Below, piece by piece: positions 50,136 through 60,583 of a stretch of DNA of 64,000 nt. This DNA comes from Neohoeflea coraliihabitans. GTDB taxonomy: Bacteria; Pseudomonadota; Alphaproteobacteria; Rhizobiales; Rhizobiaceae. The position numbers were made by a program, and so were the translations under genes. Each line of letters starts with the position of its first letter. Positions within the stretch are counted from its first letter, which is position 1. The stretch covers positions 1 to 64,000 of the forward strand of contig NZ_JAHWQX010000003.1 in the NCBI RefSeq assembly GCF_019334345.1. Direction: 5' to 3'. The notes below the pieces were generated by a model that had not been told where the DNA came from, searched no databases, and saw only the letters and a program-made list of their open reading frames with translations.

Positions 50136-52016
50136 CTATTTGGCGGCGGCGATCGCCTCGGCGCCACTTTCGAATTGCAGGCGGGCGAGGCGGGCGTACA
50201 GACCGTTGCGGGCGACCAATGTTTCGTGGGTGCCCTGTTCAACGATACGGCCCTTGTCCATGACGAGGATGCGGTCGGCCTTCAGCACCGTGGCGAGACG
50301 GTGCGCAATGACAAGCGTGGTGCGGTTCTGCATCAACTCCTCGAGAGCCACCTGCACGAGTTTCTCGCTTTCGGCATCGAGCGCCGAGGTGGCTTCATCG
50401 AGCAGCAGCACCGGTGCGTCGCGCAGGATGGCGCGGGCAATGGCGATCCGCTGGCGCTGTCCGCCCGACAGCGTGATGCCGCGTTCCCCAAGCGGCGTGT
50501 CGTAACCATTCTGCAGATTCTGAATGAAGTCATGCGCCTGCGCGGCGCGCGCGGCCGCTATTATCGCTGCCCTGTCGGCTCCGTCCTGGCCGATGGCGAT
50601 GTTCTCGGCAACGGTGCTGGCGAAAATTGTCACATCCTGCGGCACAAGCGCGATGCGGTCGCGCAGCGGCTTCGGGTCGGCGCGGCGCAGATCGACACCA
50701 TCGATCTTCACACTGCCGGTGGCGACGTCGTAATAGCGCAACAGCAGGGAAAAGACCGTGCTCTTGCCGGCCCCGGAGGCGCCGACGATGGCGACGGTTT
50801 CGCCGGGGGCGACGGTGAAGCTGATCCCGTCGAGGGTGGGCAGGTCAGGGCGCGCCGGATAGGCAAAACCGACATTGTCGAATTCGACCTCGCCGCGGGC
50901 CGGCTCAGGCATCTGTTGCGGATCAGCCGGGGCGGTGATGGCCGGGTGTTCGTCGAGCAGTTCGCCGAGGCGTTCCGCAGCGCCGGCGGCTTGCGAGACT
51001 TCGCCCCAGACCTCGGAGAGGGAGCCGAGTGCGCCGGCGGCGAACAGGGAATAAAGCAGAAACTGACCAAGGCGGCCGGGGGTCAGTTCACCCGCCAGCA
51101 CGGACTGCGCGCCATACCACAAGACGCCAACCACGGAGCCGAAAGCGATGGCGATGGCAAATCCGGTGAGAATGGAGCGCGCCCTGATGGCGCTGCGGGC
51201 GGCGGCAAAGGCGGCGTCGACGGCGCCGGCAAAGCGTCTTCGCGCCTCGTCCTCGGCGTTGAAGGCCTGCAAGGTGCGGGTGGCGCCGATCGCCTCGCCG
51301 GCGAGCGTCATGGCATCGGCCAGGGTGTCCTGAGCGATGCGCGAGCGGCGCCGGACACGGCGGCCGAAGCCGACGATCGGGAAGACGATCAGCGGAATGG
51401 CGGCAAGCGCCAGCGCCGACAGGCGCGGCGATGTGATGAACATCATGACGATGGCGCCGGCGCACAGGATGATGTTGCGCAGGGCGACCGAAGCGGTGGC
51501 GCCGACCGTCGACTTGATCTGCGTGGTGTCAGCGGTCAGCCGCGAGACGATCTCGCCGGAGCGATTGACGTCGTAGAAGGCAGCGGAAAGGGCGGTGACA
51601 TGCGCAAAGACATCGCGGCGGATATCGGCCACGACGCGCTCGCCAAGCGTGATGACGAAATAGTAGCGGCAGGCGGAAGCGAGCGCCAGCACGGCGGCGA
51701 TGACCAGCAACATCGTGAAATAGGTGTTGATGAAGCCGGCATCGCTGGCGGAAAAGCCATGGTCGATCATGCGGCGCACGGCGATGGGCAATGTCAGCGT
51801 GGTCAGGGCGGCAAGCGCCAGGAACACCACGGCCCCGGCGACCAGATGCGGATAGCGGCGAATATAGGGGAACAGCCGGGCCAGCGGCCGCACTGAACGC
51901 GGTGCGCGCGCGTCCGCGGCGTCCGGATTCGGAGTGGCAGCGGCCGGTGTGGCGGAAGCGGGGGACTGGCGGCGGAACACGCCGCCGGAGGCACGGCCGG
52001 GCTGCATCTTACTCAC
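50136..52016 (-). CDS. MsbA-like ABC exporter (half transporter)
   Basis: A 626-aa fused membrane and ATPase protein. An N-terminal Ala/Pro-rich tail is followed by six membrane segments (about residues 50-330) and an ATPase with Walker A GASGAGKST, Q-loop, signature ITLSGGQRQRIAIARAILRDAPVLLLDEATSALD and switch His (IAHRLATV). It should work as a homodimer exporting a lipid or drug-like molecule. It converges on the OmpA-like gene with 12 bp between. It is divergent from rpmE. The substrate is unknown. Confidence 0.93.
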   Translation of the reverse strand: MSKMQPGRASGGVFRRQSPASATPAAATPNPDAADARAPRSVRPLARLFPYIRRYPHLVAGAVVFLALAALTTLTLPIAVRRMIDHGFSASDAGFINTYFTMLLVIAAVLALASACRYYFVITLGERVVADIRRDVFAHVTALSAAFYDVNRSGEIVSRLTADTTQIKSTVGATASVALRNIILCAGAIVMMFITSPRLSALALAAIPLIVFPIVGFGRRVRRRSRIAQDTLADAMTLAGEAIGATRTLQAFNAEDEARRRFAGAVDAAFAAARSAIRARSILTGFAIAIAFGSVVGVLWYGAQSVLAGELTPGRLGQFLLYSLFAAGALGSLSEVWGEVSQAAGAAERLGELLDEHPAITAPADPQQMPEPARGEVEFDNVGFAYPARPDLPTLDGISFTVAPGETVAIVGASGAGKSTVFSLLLRYYDVATGSVKIDGVDLRRADPKPLRDRIALVPQDVTIFASTVAENIAIGQDGADRAAIIAAARAAQAHDFIQNLQNGYDTPLGERGITLSGGQRQRIAIARAILRDAPVLLLDEATSALDAESEKLVQVALEELMQNRTTLVIAHRLATVLKADRILVMDKGRIVEQGTHETLVARNGLYARLARLQFESGAEAIAAAK

Positions 52017-52210
52017 GGGGTCTCCTGTCGCGGCAATGGCGAGGCAAATTCGCCGATCGCGGGCCTTGTATCACGGCAGTCCATCATGTATAGGCTCGCC
52101 ATCGAATTTGGAAGCTGCGGCCCTTCTCCTGTGCCGCTCCACACAAGCAACCGGCCCATTTCCCACATCCGATGCCGGATCTGGCCGAGAGACAATGTCA
52201 GGACAAGGCG

Positions 52211-52432
52211 ATGAAGAACGACATTCATCCGGATTATCACATGATCAAGGTGGTCATGACCGACGGCACCGAATACCAGACGCGTTCGACATGGGGCGCC
52301 GAAGGCGACACCATGAATCTTGAAATCGATCCGACCTCGCACCCGGCCTGGACTGGTGGCAACCAGCAGCTGATGGACCGTGGCGGTCGCCTTTCGAAGT
52401 TCAAGAAGCGCTTCGAGGGCCTTGGTCTCTGA
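52211..52432 (+). CDS. rpmE: 50S ribosomal protein L31
   Basis: A 73-aa ribosomal protein: [29 protein letters not shown], then [38 protein letters not shown]. It is the form without zinc-binding Cys. The start at 52211 is preceded by GGACAAGGCG; the ORF upstream is not used. It is divergent from the ABC exporter and followed by a terminator. It bridges the subunits near the central protuberance. Confidence 0.96.
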   Translation: MKNDIHPDYHMIKVVMTDGTEYQTRSTWGAEGDTMNLEIDPTSHPAWTGGNQQLMDRGGRLSKFKKRFEGLGL

Positions 52433-52451
52433 TCGGGATCTGACAGATTTC

Positions 52452-52500
52452 AGGAGGTGCCACCTCCTTGCAGAAACCCCGCTGACAAGCGGGGTTTTTT
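52452..52500 (+). terminator. Double-hairpin intrinsic terminator after rpmE
   Basis: A 17-base palindrome (AGGAGGTG-C-CACCTCCT) is followed by a second stem CCCCGCT / AGCGGGG (52477-52494) with a GACA-type loop and six T residues. The second hairpin is the terminator proper. Confidence 0.88.
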
Positions 52501-52552
52501 GTTGTCTGCAGCGCCGTTCCCGGCTCCCGGTGGCACGAGAGCACAGGCCGCG

Positions 52553-53809
52553 TCACCCGGCGGGTAAGGCAGGGGCATCCCGCTCGATCGGCGCTTCGCG
52601 AATCGGCCAGTGCACAAGCGCGGCGAACAGCCCGAGAGCGACGCCGAGCCACCAGACCGGGTCATAGGAGCCGAAGCGGTCATACAGATAGCCGCCGAGC
52701 CAGACGCCGAGGAACGAGCCGATCTGGTGGTTGAGAAAAACAAGACCGCCGAGCATGCCGAGGTGGCGGGTGCCGAACATGATGGCCACCAGCGCATTGG
52801 TCGGGGGCACGGTCGATAGCCATAAAAGACCCATCAGGATGGCAAAGACGGTCACCGACAGCCCGGTCTGCGGCAGCAGCAGGAACGCGGTGACCAGCGC
52901 CGAACGGGCGAGATAGATGACGGCCAGGAAGTAGGGCTTGGAAACGCGCTGGCCGATAAAGCCGGAGGCCAGGGAGCCGATGATGTTGAAGAAGCCGATC
53001 AACGCCAGGGCGATCACCGCATAGGAGGCATCGATGCCGATATCGCCGAGATAGGCGGGAAAATGCGCGGTGATGAACGCAACCTGGAAGCCGCAGACGA
53101 AGAATCCCGAGACCAGCAACAGGTAGCTCTTGTGGCCGACCGCCTCGCGCAGGGCAGCAGCGGCGCTCTGGGCCACTTCGTCGCGCGACTGGCGGCCCGA
53201 GGCGGCATTGCCGCGCAGCGGGATGGCCAGAAACGGCAACAGCATCATCAGAGCCGCCATCCACAGCAGGGCTTCCGACCAGCCAAAGGTCTCGATGAGC
53301 CCCTGGCCGAGCGGTGCGAAGACGAACATTCCGGCGGAGCCGGCGGCGGTGCCGATGCCGAAAGCCAGCGAGCGCTGCTCAGGCGCGACATTGCGGGCGA
53401 AAGCGGCAAGAATGATGCCGAAGGAGCCGGCGGCGACACCGAGGCCGACCAGCATGCCGCCACCGATATGCAACCACATGACCGATGGCGAAAAAGCCAT
53501 GAGAATCAGTCCCGCGGCATACATCAGCCCGGACAGCGCGATCACCCGGCCGGTGCCGTATTTGTCGGCAAGTGCCCCGAACAGCGGCTGACCGAAGCCC
53601 CAGGCGAGATTCTGGATGGCCATCGCCAGGCCGAAAGTGGTGCGGTCCCAGCCCTTTTCGGCGAGCATCGGCAGCTGAAAGAAGCCCATTGCCGAACGCG
53701 GCCCGAAGGTCAGCAGCGCGACGAGGCTGCCGGCGATGATGATCAGCCAGGGCAATGCCGATGGGCCCGCCTGCGGGGCAACGGGCGTGGTGGGGGCGGC
53801 GGTGGACAT
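52553..53809 (-). CDS. Major facilitator superfamily transporter
   Basis: A 418-aa carrier with about twelve membrane segments. Motifs include SLVALLTFGPRSAMGFFQLPM in segment 1, QPLFGALADKYGTGRVIALSG in the loop between segments 2 and 3, and SPVMWLHIGGGMLVGLGVAAGSFGII. It resembles oxalate/formate-type and YbfB-like carriers; the substrate is unknown. ATG 53809 is chosen because CAGGAGCCGAC lies upstream; the frame extends to 53857 without a ribosome-binding site. It converges on rpmE. Confidence 0.9.
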   Translation of the reverse strand: MSTAAPTTPVAPQAGPSALPWLIIIAGSLVALLTFGPRSAMGFFQLPMLAEKGWDRTTFGLAMAIQNLAWGFGQPLFGALADKYGTGRVIALSGLMYAAGLILMAFSPSVMWLHIGGGMLVGLGVAAGSFGIILAAFARNVAPEQRSLAFGIGTAAGSAGMFVFAPLGQGLIETFGWSEALLWMAALMMLLPFLAIPLRGNAASGRQSRDEVAQSAAAALREAVGHKSYLLLVSGFFVCGFQVAFITAHFPAYLGDIGIDASYAVIALALIGFFNIIGSLASGFIGQRVSKPYFLAVIYLARSALVTAFLLLPQTGLSVTVFAILMGLLWLSTVPPTNALVAIMFGTRHLGMLGGLVFLNHQIGSFLGVWLGGYLYDRFGSYDPVWWLGVALGLFAALVHWPIREAPIERDAPALPAG

Positions 53810-54011
53810 TGTCGGCTCCTGAATGGCGGAAAGCGGCGTCACTTTAGGATTTGCCATGGCAAACTCAAGTCGAATTGTTGCATTGAAAGTTCAATCGCGT
53901 TGATGGATGCGTTTCTCGCCGCCGCGCGGTTGCGTGCGGCGGCGCAAGCGCGCAAATGTGCAAGACGCGTCCGGCAGTCTTCGTCCCGGACGACAGTTTC
54001 GGCGGAATGTG

Positions 54012-56729
54012 ATGATCCTGTATGTCCTCTTGCTGCTCCTCGGCGTGTCCTTCTGCGGGCTGGCGCTTGTGTCGTGGCAGCGGATCGGACGCCTGGAGCG
54101 CGCAGTCAGCGAGTTAAACGCCCGGCTCCCCGCTCCTGATCCGGCAGCCACCGAAGCGTCGCCGCCGGACCCGGACATCGTGGCAACGCAAACCGGAGCG
54201 AGCGAACCACCGCCGCTGCCGGCGGGCGGAAATATATCGGCGCACGCGCCCCGACCGGCTGACAGGCCGGCGCTTGCAAGCGCCGTTAGCCGCCGGTGGG
54301 ACGATCTGCGGCGCGTTGATCTGGAGGAACTGATCGGCGGGCGCTGGACCGTGCTGCTTGGCGGCGTGGCAGTGGCGCTGGGTGCGCTGTTCCTGGTTCG
54401 CTACACCATCGAGGCTGGGCTGCTCGGACCGCAAGCACGCATCGTCGCCGGCGTGCTGCTCAGCGCAGCATTGCTTGCCGGCGGCGAAGGGCTAAGGCGG
54501 CGGGACCGGCGCGCATCCCTGCCGCCATTTTTCAGCGCCGACATTCCCGGCGCGCTGACCGGCGCCGGTGCGATCGCGGCGTTCGGAACGCTGTATGCGG
54601 CGCAGGCCATCTACGGTTTCATCGCTCCCGGGCCGGCGACGCTGTGCATGCTGGCCATTGCAATCCTCTGTCTTGTTCTTGCTTCGCTGCATGGTCCGAA
54701 GCTGGCAGCCATCGGCTTGCTGGGCGGATATGGCGCACCGATTGTTCTCGATGCCATCGATCCGAATCTGCCCTATTCGTTGATCCACGTGCTGGGCGTG
54801 ACGGCGGCGGTGACGGCCACGGCGCGGATCCGGCAGTGGCGCTGGCTGCTTCACGGCGGTGTGGTGGGTTCGCTGGTCTGGTTGGTGCTTGTCTTTTTTG
54901 CCACGATCGGCAGCGCGCCGATGACTCCCGTGGTCCTGCTGCTCATCGGACTCGGTGTTCTCTACGCGCTCGGGTTCGGCGGAGCACCCTCCTGGCAGGT
55001 GGAGGAGACGGAGACGCTGCGCCAGGACCGGCCGGCTTTTGCCGCATTTGCCATTCTCACCGTGATCGCCACCGTTTCGTTCGATACGGCATCGCCGCAA
55101 CTGGCCATGGTGCTGGCGCTCGGTTTCGGTGCGCTCCTCCTGGCGCTGGGCCGGCTCTATCCGACGCTGTGTCGCGCTGCGCCGCTGATCGGGTTGCCGG
55201 TGCTCGGACTGGCGCTTTCGCTGCCGGTGTATCCGGCGATCTCGCCGGCGCTCGGCGGCGATGCGCTGGCGGGCGAGCGAAGCGCCGACATCTCTGGCTA
55301 TCTCGCATGGCTGGCGTCGGGTCTGGTGCCCTTGCTGATTGCGGCTGTGGCCCTGGCCTGGAGCGTGGTGCGTCTGGCTCCGCGGCGAGCAGGGCAGCTT
55401 GCCATCGCTGCAGCCCTGATTGCCGTTCTCGGGCTGAGCGGTGCTTATCTGCGCGGCACCGATCTGGAGATCGGCACACCGCTGGCTGCGGGCGGACTGA
55501 TCCTGGCCGCCGCTGCGGTGCTGCTTGCGGAAGCGTTTCTGCGGCAAGCACCGCGCGACTACAGGGCGCCGGCGCCGGCCGCCCTTGCTATCGCCGCCGT
55601 TGCACTTCTGTCGCTGGCGCTCGGCTTTGCGCTGAGCCGATACTGGTTGCCGCTGGCGATGGCGGTGACCAGCGCCGGTGTGGCCTGGATCTATAAATGG
55701 CGTCCCTTCCCAGCCATGCCGATGGTCGCCGTCGTGCTCGCAGCGCTGTCCTTTTCCGGCATCTATTTCAATGCGCCATTCGAAGCGGAAGCGATCGGCG
55801 CATTGCCGTTCTTCAACTGGCTGCTGCTGATTGCCGGACTGCCGTCGCTGATGATCCTGTGGGCCGGTGAAGTCTTTCGCCGGGGCGCAACAAGTCTCCG
55901 GCTGCGGCGCTGGGCATCGGGCGAGACGGCCATCGGGCTCGCCTTCCTGGCGCTGTTCGTGGCGTTGCAACTGCGGCATTTCATAGCTGACGGCAATGTG
56001 CTTTTCGCGCCGTTCGGGCTTGCCGACATGGCGGTGCAGTCGATCGCCGCCCTGGGTTTCGCGCTCGGCTTGCAGTTCACCGCGATGCGCAGCGGCGCCG
56101 CGGTATATGACCGGGCGGCGCTGATCGCCGGCGGGCTTGGTTTTGTCATGCTGATCGGCGGTCTGGCCTTCCGCTACAACCCGGTGCTGACCGGCGCCCC
56201 GGTCGGCGAGGGCGCCGTGTTCAACCTTTTGCTGCCGGCCTATCTGGTTACTGGCCTGCTGGCAGGGGGCGTTGCTCTGGCGTCGCGGGGCGTGCGCCCG
56301 TGGTGGTACCGCATCGGGTATGGATCTGCCGCGGGGCTGCTCATCTTTCTTTATGCGACGCTGATGGTGCGGCACGGCTTTGTCGGGGAGAGGATGAGCT
56401 TGCTTGGCGGCTCCAGCGACGCGGAATTGTGGACTTACTCCCTGGTCTGGCTGGCGCTCGGTGCGGTGCTGCTGAGCGCCGGTCTGATCAGGCGGTCCTT
56501 GCCGTTGCGTATCGCCTCCGGGGTGATTCTGCTGATCACGGTGCTCAAGGTGTTCTTGTTCGACATGGCGGCGCTGGATGGCGCGCTGCGGGCCCTGTCA
56601 TTCATCGGTCTCGGACTGGCGCTCCTGGCGATCGGCCGCTTCTACCAGAAGATCCTCCTGCGACAGGGGCGGGGCCCGGGGCGAAGCGGCGGACAGCCGG
56701 ACAAGTCCGGCGGCATCGCTGCCGATTGA
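54012..56729 (+). CDS. DUF2339 large multi-spanning membrane protein
   Basis: A 905-aa inner-membrane protein. After one N-terminal segment (MILYVLLLLLGVSFCGLALVSW) comes a Pro/Ala-rich spacer, then LEELIGGRWTVLLGGVAVALGALFLVRYTIEAGLLGPQARIVAGVLLSAALLAGGEGLRRRD, the typical DUF2339 opening. It continues with more than twenty hydrophobic segments to the end. No transport or enzyme motif is recognised and the family function is unknown. The start at 54012 is chosen for the hydrophobic N-terminus; the upstream in-frame part (from 53907) is basic and unlike the family. Confidence 0.87.
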   Translation: MILYVLLLLLGVSFCGLALVSWQRIGRLERAVSELNARLPAPDPAATEASPPDPDIVATQTGASEPPPLPAGGNISAHAPRPADRPALASAVSRRWDDLRRVDLEELIGGRWTVLLGGVAVALGALFLVRYTIEAGLLGPQARIVAGVLLSAALLAGGEGLRRRDRRASLPPFFSADIPGALTGAGAIAAFGTLYAAQAIYGFIAPGPATLCMLAIAILCLVLASLHGPKLAAIGLLGGYGAPIVLDAIDPNLPYSLIHVLGVTAAVTATARIRQWRWLLHGGVVGSLVWLVLVFFATIGSAPMTPVVLLLIGLGVLYALGFGGAPSWQVEETETLRQDRPAFAAFAILTVIATVSFDTASPQLAMVLALGFGALLLALGRLYPTLCRAAPLIGLPVLGLALSLPVYPAISPALGGDALAGERSADISGYLAWLASGLVPLLIAAVALAWSVVRLAPRRAGQLAIAAALIAVLGLSGAYLRGTDLEIGTPLAAGGLILAAAAVLLAEAFLRQAPRDYRAPAPAALAIAAVALLSLALGFALSRYWLPLAMAVTSAGVAWIYKWRPFPAMPMVAVVLAALSFSGIYFNAPFEAEAIGALPFFNWLLLIAGLPSLMILWAGEVFRRGATSLRLRRWASGETAIGLAFLALFVALQLRHFIADGNVLFAPFGLADMAVQSIAALGFALGLQFTAMRSGAAVYDRAALIAGGLGFVMLIGGLAFRYNPVLTGAPVGEGAVFNLLLPAYLVTGLLAGGVALASRGVRPWWYRIGYGSAAGLLIFLYATLMVRHGFVGERMSLLGGSSDAELWTYSLVWLALGAVLLSAGLIRRSLPLRIASGVILLITVLKVFLFDMAALDGALRALSFIGLGLALLAIGRFYQKILLRQGRGPGRSGGQPDKSGGIAAD

Positions 56730-56867
56730 AGCGCATTCCGCGCCGGAGACAGATCGAGGGCCAGGCCGGTTCGGCGACAGACGAGGCCGCGGGGCCTCAC
56801 CCCACTTGAAATCGCCCGTGAAAATGCCTATCTCATTGCCGCACCGGCACTGGCCGGTTTCTTTTGC

Positions 56868-56900
56868 CACCCATTATGCTCAGTTTGAGCAAAATGGGTG
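56868..56900. promoter_or_regulatory. 33-bp palindrome upstream of nadA (probable NadQ operator)
   Basis: Two 15-base arms, CACCCATTATGCTCA and TGAGCAAAATGGGTG, are inverted copies matching at 14 of 15 positions around GTT. The core TATGCTCA-x-TGAGCAAA is close to the NadQ site I recall for alphaproteobacterial NAD genes. It lies 26 bp before the nadA start codon, where a repressor would block transcription or early elongation. NadQ is encoded at 60584-61594. Confidence 0.75.
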
Positions 56901-56926
56901 AGAGCCAGACAGACAGGAGGGGCGGC

Positions 56927-58009
56927 ATGGCGTTGATGGAACACAGGGTCACACCCGCTGCAGACACCGGCGCACCGGCATCGGCTGCGCAGCGCTTTGG
57001 CGTTCTCGCCCGCCCCGACCTGAGCTATACGCCGCAGGTGGCGCGCGAGACCGCGCATCTTTACGAGCGGGTCCGCTCCCACATTCCCGAGTTCGAATGG
57101 CCGGTCTATGCGCCCTATGTGCACGCGATCAACCGCCTGAAGAAAGAGCGCGGGGCGGTGATCCTCGCGCATAATTACCAGACGCCGGAGATCTTCCACT
57201 GCGTGGCCGATATTGTCGGCGATTCGCTGCAGTTGGCACGCGAGGCGACTTTGGTTGATTCGGAGATCATCGTGCAGTGCGGCGTGCACTTCATGGCCGA
57301 GACCTCGAAGCTGCTCAATCCTGACAAGACCGTTCTGATTCCGGATATGCGGGCCGGGTGTTCGCTGTCGGAATCGATCACCGGAGCAGATGTGCGGCTG
57401 CTCAAGGAGCGGTATCCGGGCGTGCCGGTGGTGACCTATGTCAACACGTCGGCCGATGTGAAAGCGGAGACCGATATCTGCTGCACCTCGTCAAATGCGG
57501 TGGCGGTCGTCGAGAGCTTTGATTCGGACACGGTGCTGTGCATTCCCGATGAATTCCTGGCGCTGAATGTCGCCAAGCAGACAGACAAGAAGATCCTCAC
57601 ATGGAAAGGGCATTGCGAGGTGCATGAGCGCTTCACGGCCGAGGAACTGCTGGCCTACAAGGAGGCCGATCCAAGCATCGAGATCATCGGCCATCCCGAA
57701 TGTCATCCAGATGTGATCGCGGTGTGCGACTATGCCGGCTCGACATCGGGCATGATCAACTACGTCAAGGATCAGCGGCCCTCGCGCGTCCTTCTGGTGA
57801 CCGAGTGCTCGATGGCGTCGAATATCGAAAGCGAGGTCGAAGGGGTCGAGTTCGTCAAACCGTGCAATCTCTGCCCGCACATGAAGCGCATCACCCTGCC
57901 GAAGATCCTCGACAGCCTGTTGACGATGAGCGAAGAGGTGACCATCGATCCGATGATCGCCGATCGGGCGCGTCTTGCCGTCGAGCGGATGATCAACCTC
58001 AAGAATTGA
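56927..58009 (+). CDS. nadA: Quinolinate synthase
   Basis: A 360-aa iron-sulfur enzyme that condenses iminoaspartate with dihydroxyacetone phosphate into quinolinate. The three cluster Cys are in [13 protein letters not shown], near [10 protein letters not shown] and in [12 protein letters not shown]. The substrate segments [11 protein letters not shown] and [11 protein letters not shown] are conserved. ATG 56927 has AGGAGGGGCGGC upstream; the longer ORF lacks support and would run into the operator. First gene of nadA-nadB-nadC. Confidence 0.96.
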   Translation: MALMEHRVTPAADTGAPASAAQRFGVLARPDLSYTPQVARETAHLYERVRSHIPEFEWPVYAPYVHAINRLKKERGAVILAHNYQTPEIFHCVADIVGDSLQLAREATLVDSEIIVQCGVHFMAETSKLLNPDKTVLIPDMRAGCSLSESITGADVRLLKERYPGVPVVTYVNTSADVKAETDICCTSSNAVAVVESFDSDTVLCIPDEFLALNVAKQTDKKILTWKGHCEVHERFTAEELLAYKEADPSIEIIGHPECHPDVIAVCDYAGSTSGMINYVKDQRPSRVLLVTECSMASNIESEVEGVEFVKPCNLCPHMKRITLPKILDSLLTMSEEVTIDPMIADRARLAVERMINLKN

Positions 58010-58064
58010 TGGCACGCCGGCGGGTGTTGGCGCCGAAAGATTCGACCCGGGAGTGGGGGAGCGG

Positions 58065-59675
58065 ATGGCAGCGAGCGATGTTCTGGATGTGCATCCGCCG
58101 GTCTCATGGGCGGGCATCGATGATGTGGTCATCGTCGGTGGGGGTCTCGCCGGGTTGTTCTGCGCGTTGAAGCTTGCACCCCGGCCGGTGACCGTGCTGG
58201 CATCCGCCCCGATTGGGTTTGGCGCCTCTTCGGCCTGGGCGCAGGGCGGGATTGCCGCGGCGATGAGCGAGGGCGACACGCCGGCCAGGCATCTGGCCGA
58301 CACGGTGGCTGCCGGGGCGGGTATCGTCGACGAAAAAATCGCGGCAATGATGGTGGCGGAGGGGCCGGCGCGGGTGCTCGATCTGCTCGCCTATGGCGTG
58401 CCCTTCGACCGCGATCTGGAAGGACGCCTGGCGCTGTCGCGCGAAGCGGCGCATTCGGAGCGCCGGATCGTTCGCGTCAAAGGTGACATGGCCGGCAAGG
58501 CGATCATGGATGCGCTGGTGACGGCAGTGCGCGATACGCCGTCGATCCGGGTCATGGAAGGATATGTCGTCGAGGAACTGCAGACCGCCGGGCGCTATGT
58601 TTCGGGCGTCGTGGCGCGCCCCGATGCCGGCCTGTCAAAGAAGCGGGTGTCGTTTCCGGCGCGGGCCGTGGTCATGTGCTCGGGCGGCATCGGCCATCTG
58701 TATGCGGTCACCACCAATCCGTCCGAGGCGCGCGGCGCGGGAACCGGGATGGCAGCGCGGGCCGGAGCGGTCATCGCCGATCCCGAATTCGTGCAGTTTC
58801 ATCCGACGGCAATCGATATCGGGCGCGATCCGGCACCGCTCGCCACCGAGGCATTGCGCGGCGATGGTGCGCAACTGATAAATTCGGCGGGTCATCGCTT
58901 CATGTCGGACATCCATGCTGATGGCGAGCTGGCGCCGCGCGATATTGTGGCGCGCGGTATTTTCGCCGAAGTGCAAGCCGGACGCGGAGCGTTTCTCGAT
59001 TGCCGCAAGGCGGTCGGCGCGCATTTTCCCGAGATGTTTCCGACCGTGTACGAGTCCTGCATCTCTGCGGGAATCGATCCCGTCACGCAGCCCATCCCGG
59101 TCATTCCGGCGGTGCATTATCACATGGGCGGCATCCTGACCGATGCCGAGGGCCGGACGACGCTTGACGGGCTCTGGGCCGCCGGCGAAGTGACATCGAC
59201 GGGCGTGCACGGGGCCAATCGCCTGGCCTCCAACTCGCTGCTCGAAGCAGTGGTGTTTGCCGGGCGGATCGCCGAGGATATCCAGGGCATGCTGCCGATG
59301 CCGCAACTGACCGACTGGGGCGGCGCGGTGGGCGAATCCGATGAGCTGGTGACGGTGGAAGACAGTGCCGAGCTCAAGCATCTGCGCGGCATCATGAGCA
59401 CGCATGTCGGCGTGCTTCGCGACCGGGCCGGGCTGGAGACGGCGATCCGCGCCATTGCCCGCCTGGAGCAGAGCAACAAGCGGGTGCGTTTTTGCAATAT
59501 CGTGGCCACTGCCAAGCTGATCGCCGTGGCCGCCTGGCGCCGCCAGGAAAGCCGCGGCGGCCATTATCGCGCTGATTTTCCCGAGCCGTCACCGAGCTGG
59601 AAGCAGCGCACATTTCTAACCCTTGCCGAGGTCGACACGATCGTGGCTGAACTTTGCGAGAAGAGCGAAGCATGA
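58065..59675 (+). CDS. nadB: L-aspartate oxidase
   Basis: A 536-aa flavoprotein that oxidises L-aspartate to iminoaspartate for NadA. The FAD site is [117 protein letters not shown] follow. ATG 58065 has GGGGGAG upstream; GTG 58053 would add four residues. It overlaps nadC by four bases (ATGA). Confidence 0.96.
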   Translation: MAASDVLDVHPPVSWAGIDDVVIVGGGLAGLFCALKLAPRPVTVLASAPIGFGASSAWAQGGIAAAMSEGDTPARHLADTVAAGAGIVDEKIAAMMVAEGPARVLDLLAYGVPFDRDLEGRLALSREAAHSERRIVRVKGDMAGKAIMDALVTAVRDTPSIRVMEGYVVEELQTAGRYVSGVVARPDAGLSKKRVSFPARAVVMCSGGIGHLYAVTTNPSEARGAGTGMAARAGAVIADPEFVQFHPTAIDIGRDPAPLATEALRGDGAQLINSAGHRFMSDIHADGELAPRDIVARGIFAEVQAGRGAFLDCRKAVGAHFPEMFPTVYESCISAGIDPVTQPIPVIPAVHYHMGGILTDAEGRTTLDGLWAAGEVTSTGVHGANRLASNSLLEAVVFAGRIAEDIQGMLPMPQLTDWGGAVGESDELVTVEDSAELKHLRGIMSTHVGVLRDRAGLETAIRAIARLEQSNKRVRFCNIVATAKLIAVAAWRRQESRGGHYRADFPEPSPSWKQRTFLTLAEVDTIVAELCEKSEA

Positions 59676-60544
59676 CGACAGACAAAGCGCATCTTCCCGA
59701 ACTGCCGGCCCTGATGGTCGAAGCCCAGGTCCGGGCGGCGCTCGAGGAGGATCTGGGGCGGGCCGGCGACATCACCAGTCAGGCGACGATCGGCCCGGAC
59801 AAGACGGCGCGCTGCAGCGTCGCGGTGCGGGAGGCTGGCGTCGTCTGCGGCATGACGCTGGCCGCGACGGCTTTCCGGCTGATCGACCCGACGATCCGCT
59901 TTGAGGCGCACGTGTTTGACGGAGATCCGGTCGAACCGGGGCATCGCATCGCCTCTGTCGAGGGGCCGGCACGGGGCGTGCTGGCTGCAGAGCGGGTGGC
60001 GCTCAATTTCCTCATGCACCTGTCCGGGATTGCCAGCCATACGGCCCGCTTCGCAGCGCTGATCGCCGACACACCGGCACGCATCACCTGCACGCGCAAG
60101 ACCTTGCCTGGCTTGCGGGCAGTGGAGAAATTCGCGGTGCGCTGCGGCGGCGGCTCATCGCACCGCTACGGGCTCGATGACGCCATCCTGATCAAGGACA
60201 ATCACATCGCGGTCTGCGGCGGCATTGCAGCCAGCCTGAACGCGGCGCGGGCCTTTGCCGGGCATCTGGTGAAGATCGAGATCGAGGTCGATACGCTCGA
60301 ACAGTTTGCCGAGGTTCTGGCGCATGGCGGCGCCGATGTGGTGCTGCTCGACAATATGGGTGCGGACCTGCTTGCCGAGGCCGTGAAGATGAATGCGGGC
60401 CGGCTGGTGCTTGAAGCGTCCGGCAATGTCGATCTGTCGACGGTGCATGCGATCGCCGAGACCGGTGTCGATTTCATCTCGACATCGAAAATCACCATGG
60501 CGGCACCGACGCTGGATATCGGGCTCGATATCGCGATTTCCTAG
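59672..60544 (+). CDS. nadC: Nicotinate-nucleotide diphosphorylase (carboxylating)
   Basis: A 290-aa enzyme that turns quinolinate and PRPP into nicotinate mononucleotide, CO2 and diphosphate. Signatures are [86 protein letters not shown] and [26 protein letters not shown]. The start ATG 59672 overlaps the nadB stop. It is the last gene of the nadABC operon and converges on nadQ. Confidence 0.96.
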   Translation: MTTDKAHLPELPALMVEAQVRAALEEDLGRAGDITSQATIGPDKTARCSVAVREAGVVCGMTLAATAFRLIDPTIRFEAHVFDGDPVEPGHRIASVEGPARGVLAAERVALNFLMHLSGIASHTARFAALIADTPARITCTRKTLPGLRAVEKFAVRCGGGSSHRYGLDDAILIKDNHIAVCGGIAASLNAARAFAGHLVKIEIEVDTLEQFAEVLAHGGADVVLLDNMGADLLAEAVKMNAGRLVLEASGNVDLSTVHAIAETGVDFISTSKITMAAPTLDIGLDIAIS

Positions 60545-60583
60545 CCGGATCAAAAGCCTGGAGCCTTGCCTTGATCTCTTGAT

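Noticed and set aside
54492-56375. 627-codon minus-strand ORF opposite DUF2339
   Set aside because: Composition is His/Arg/Gln-rich as expected for an antisense of hydrophobic codons; no family resemblance.
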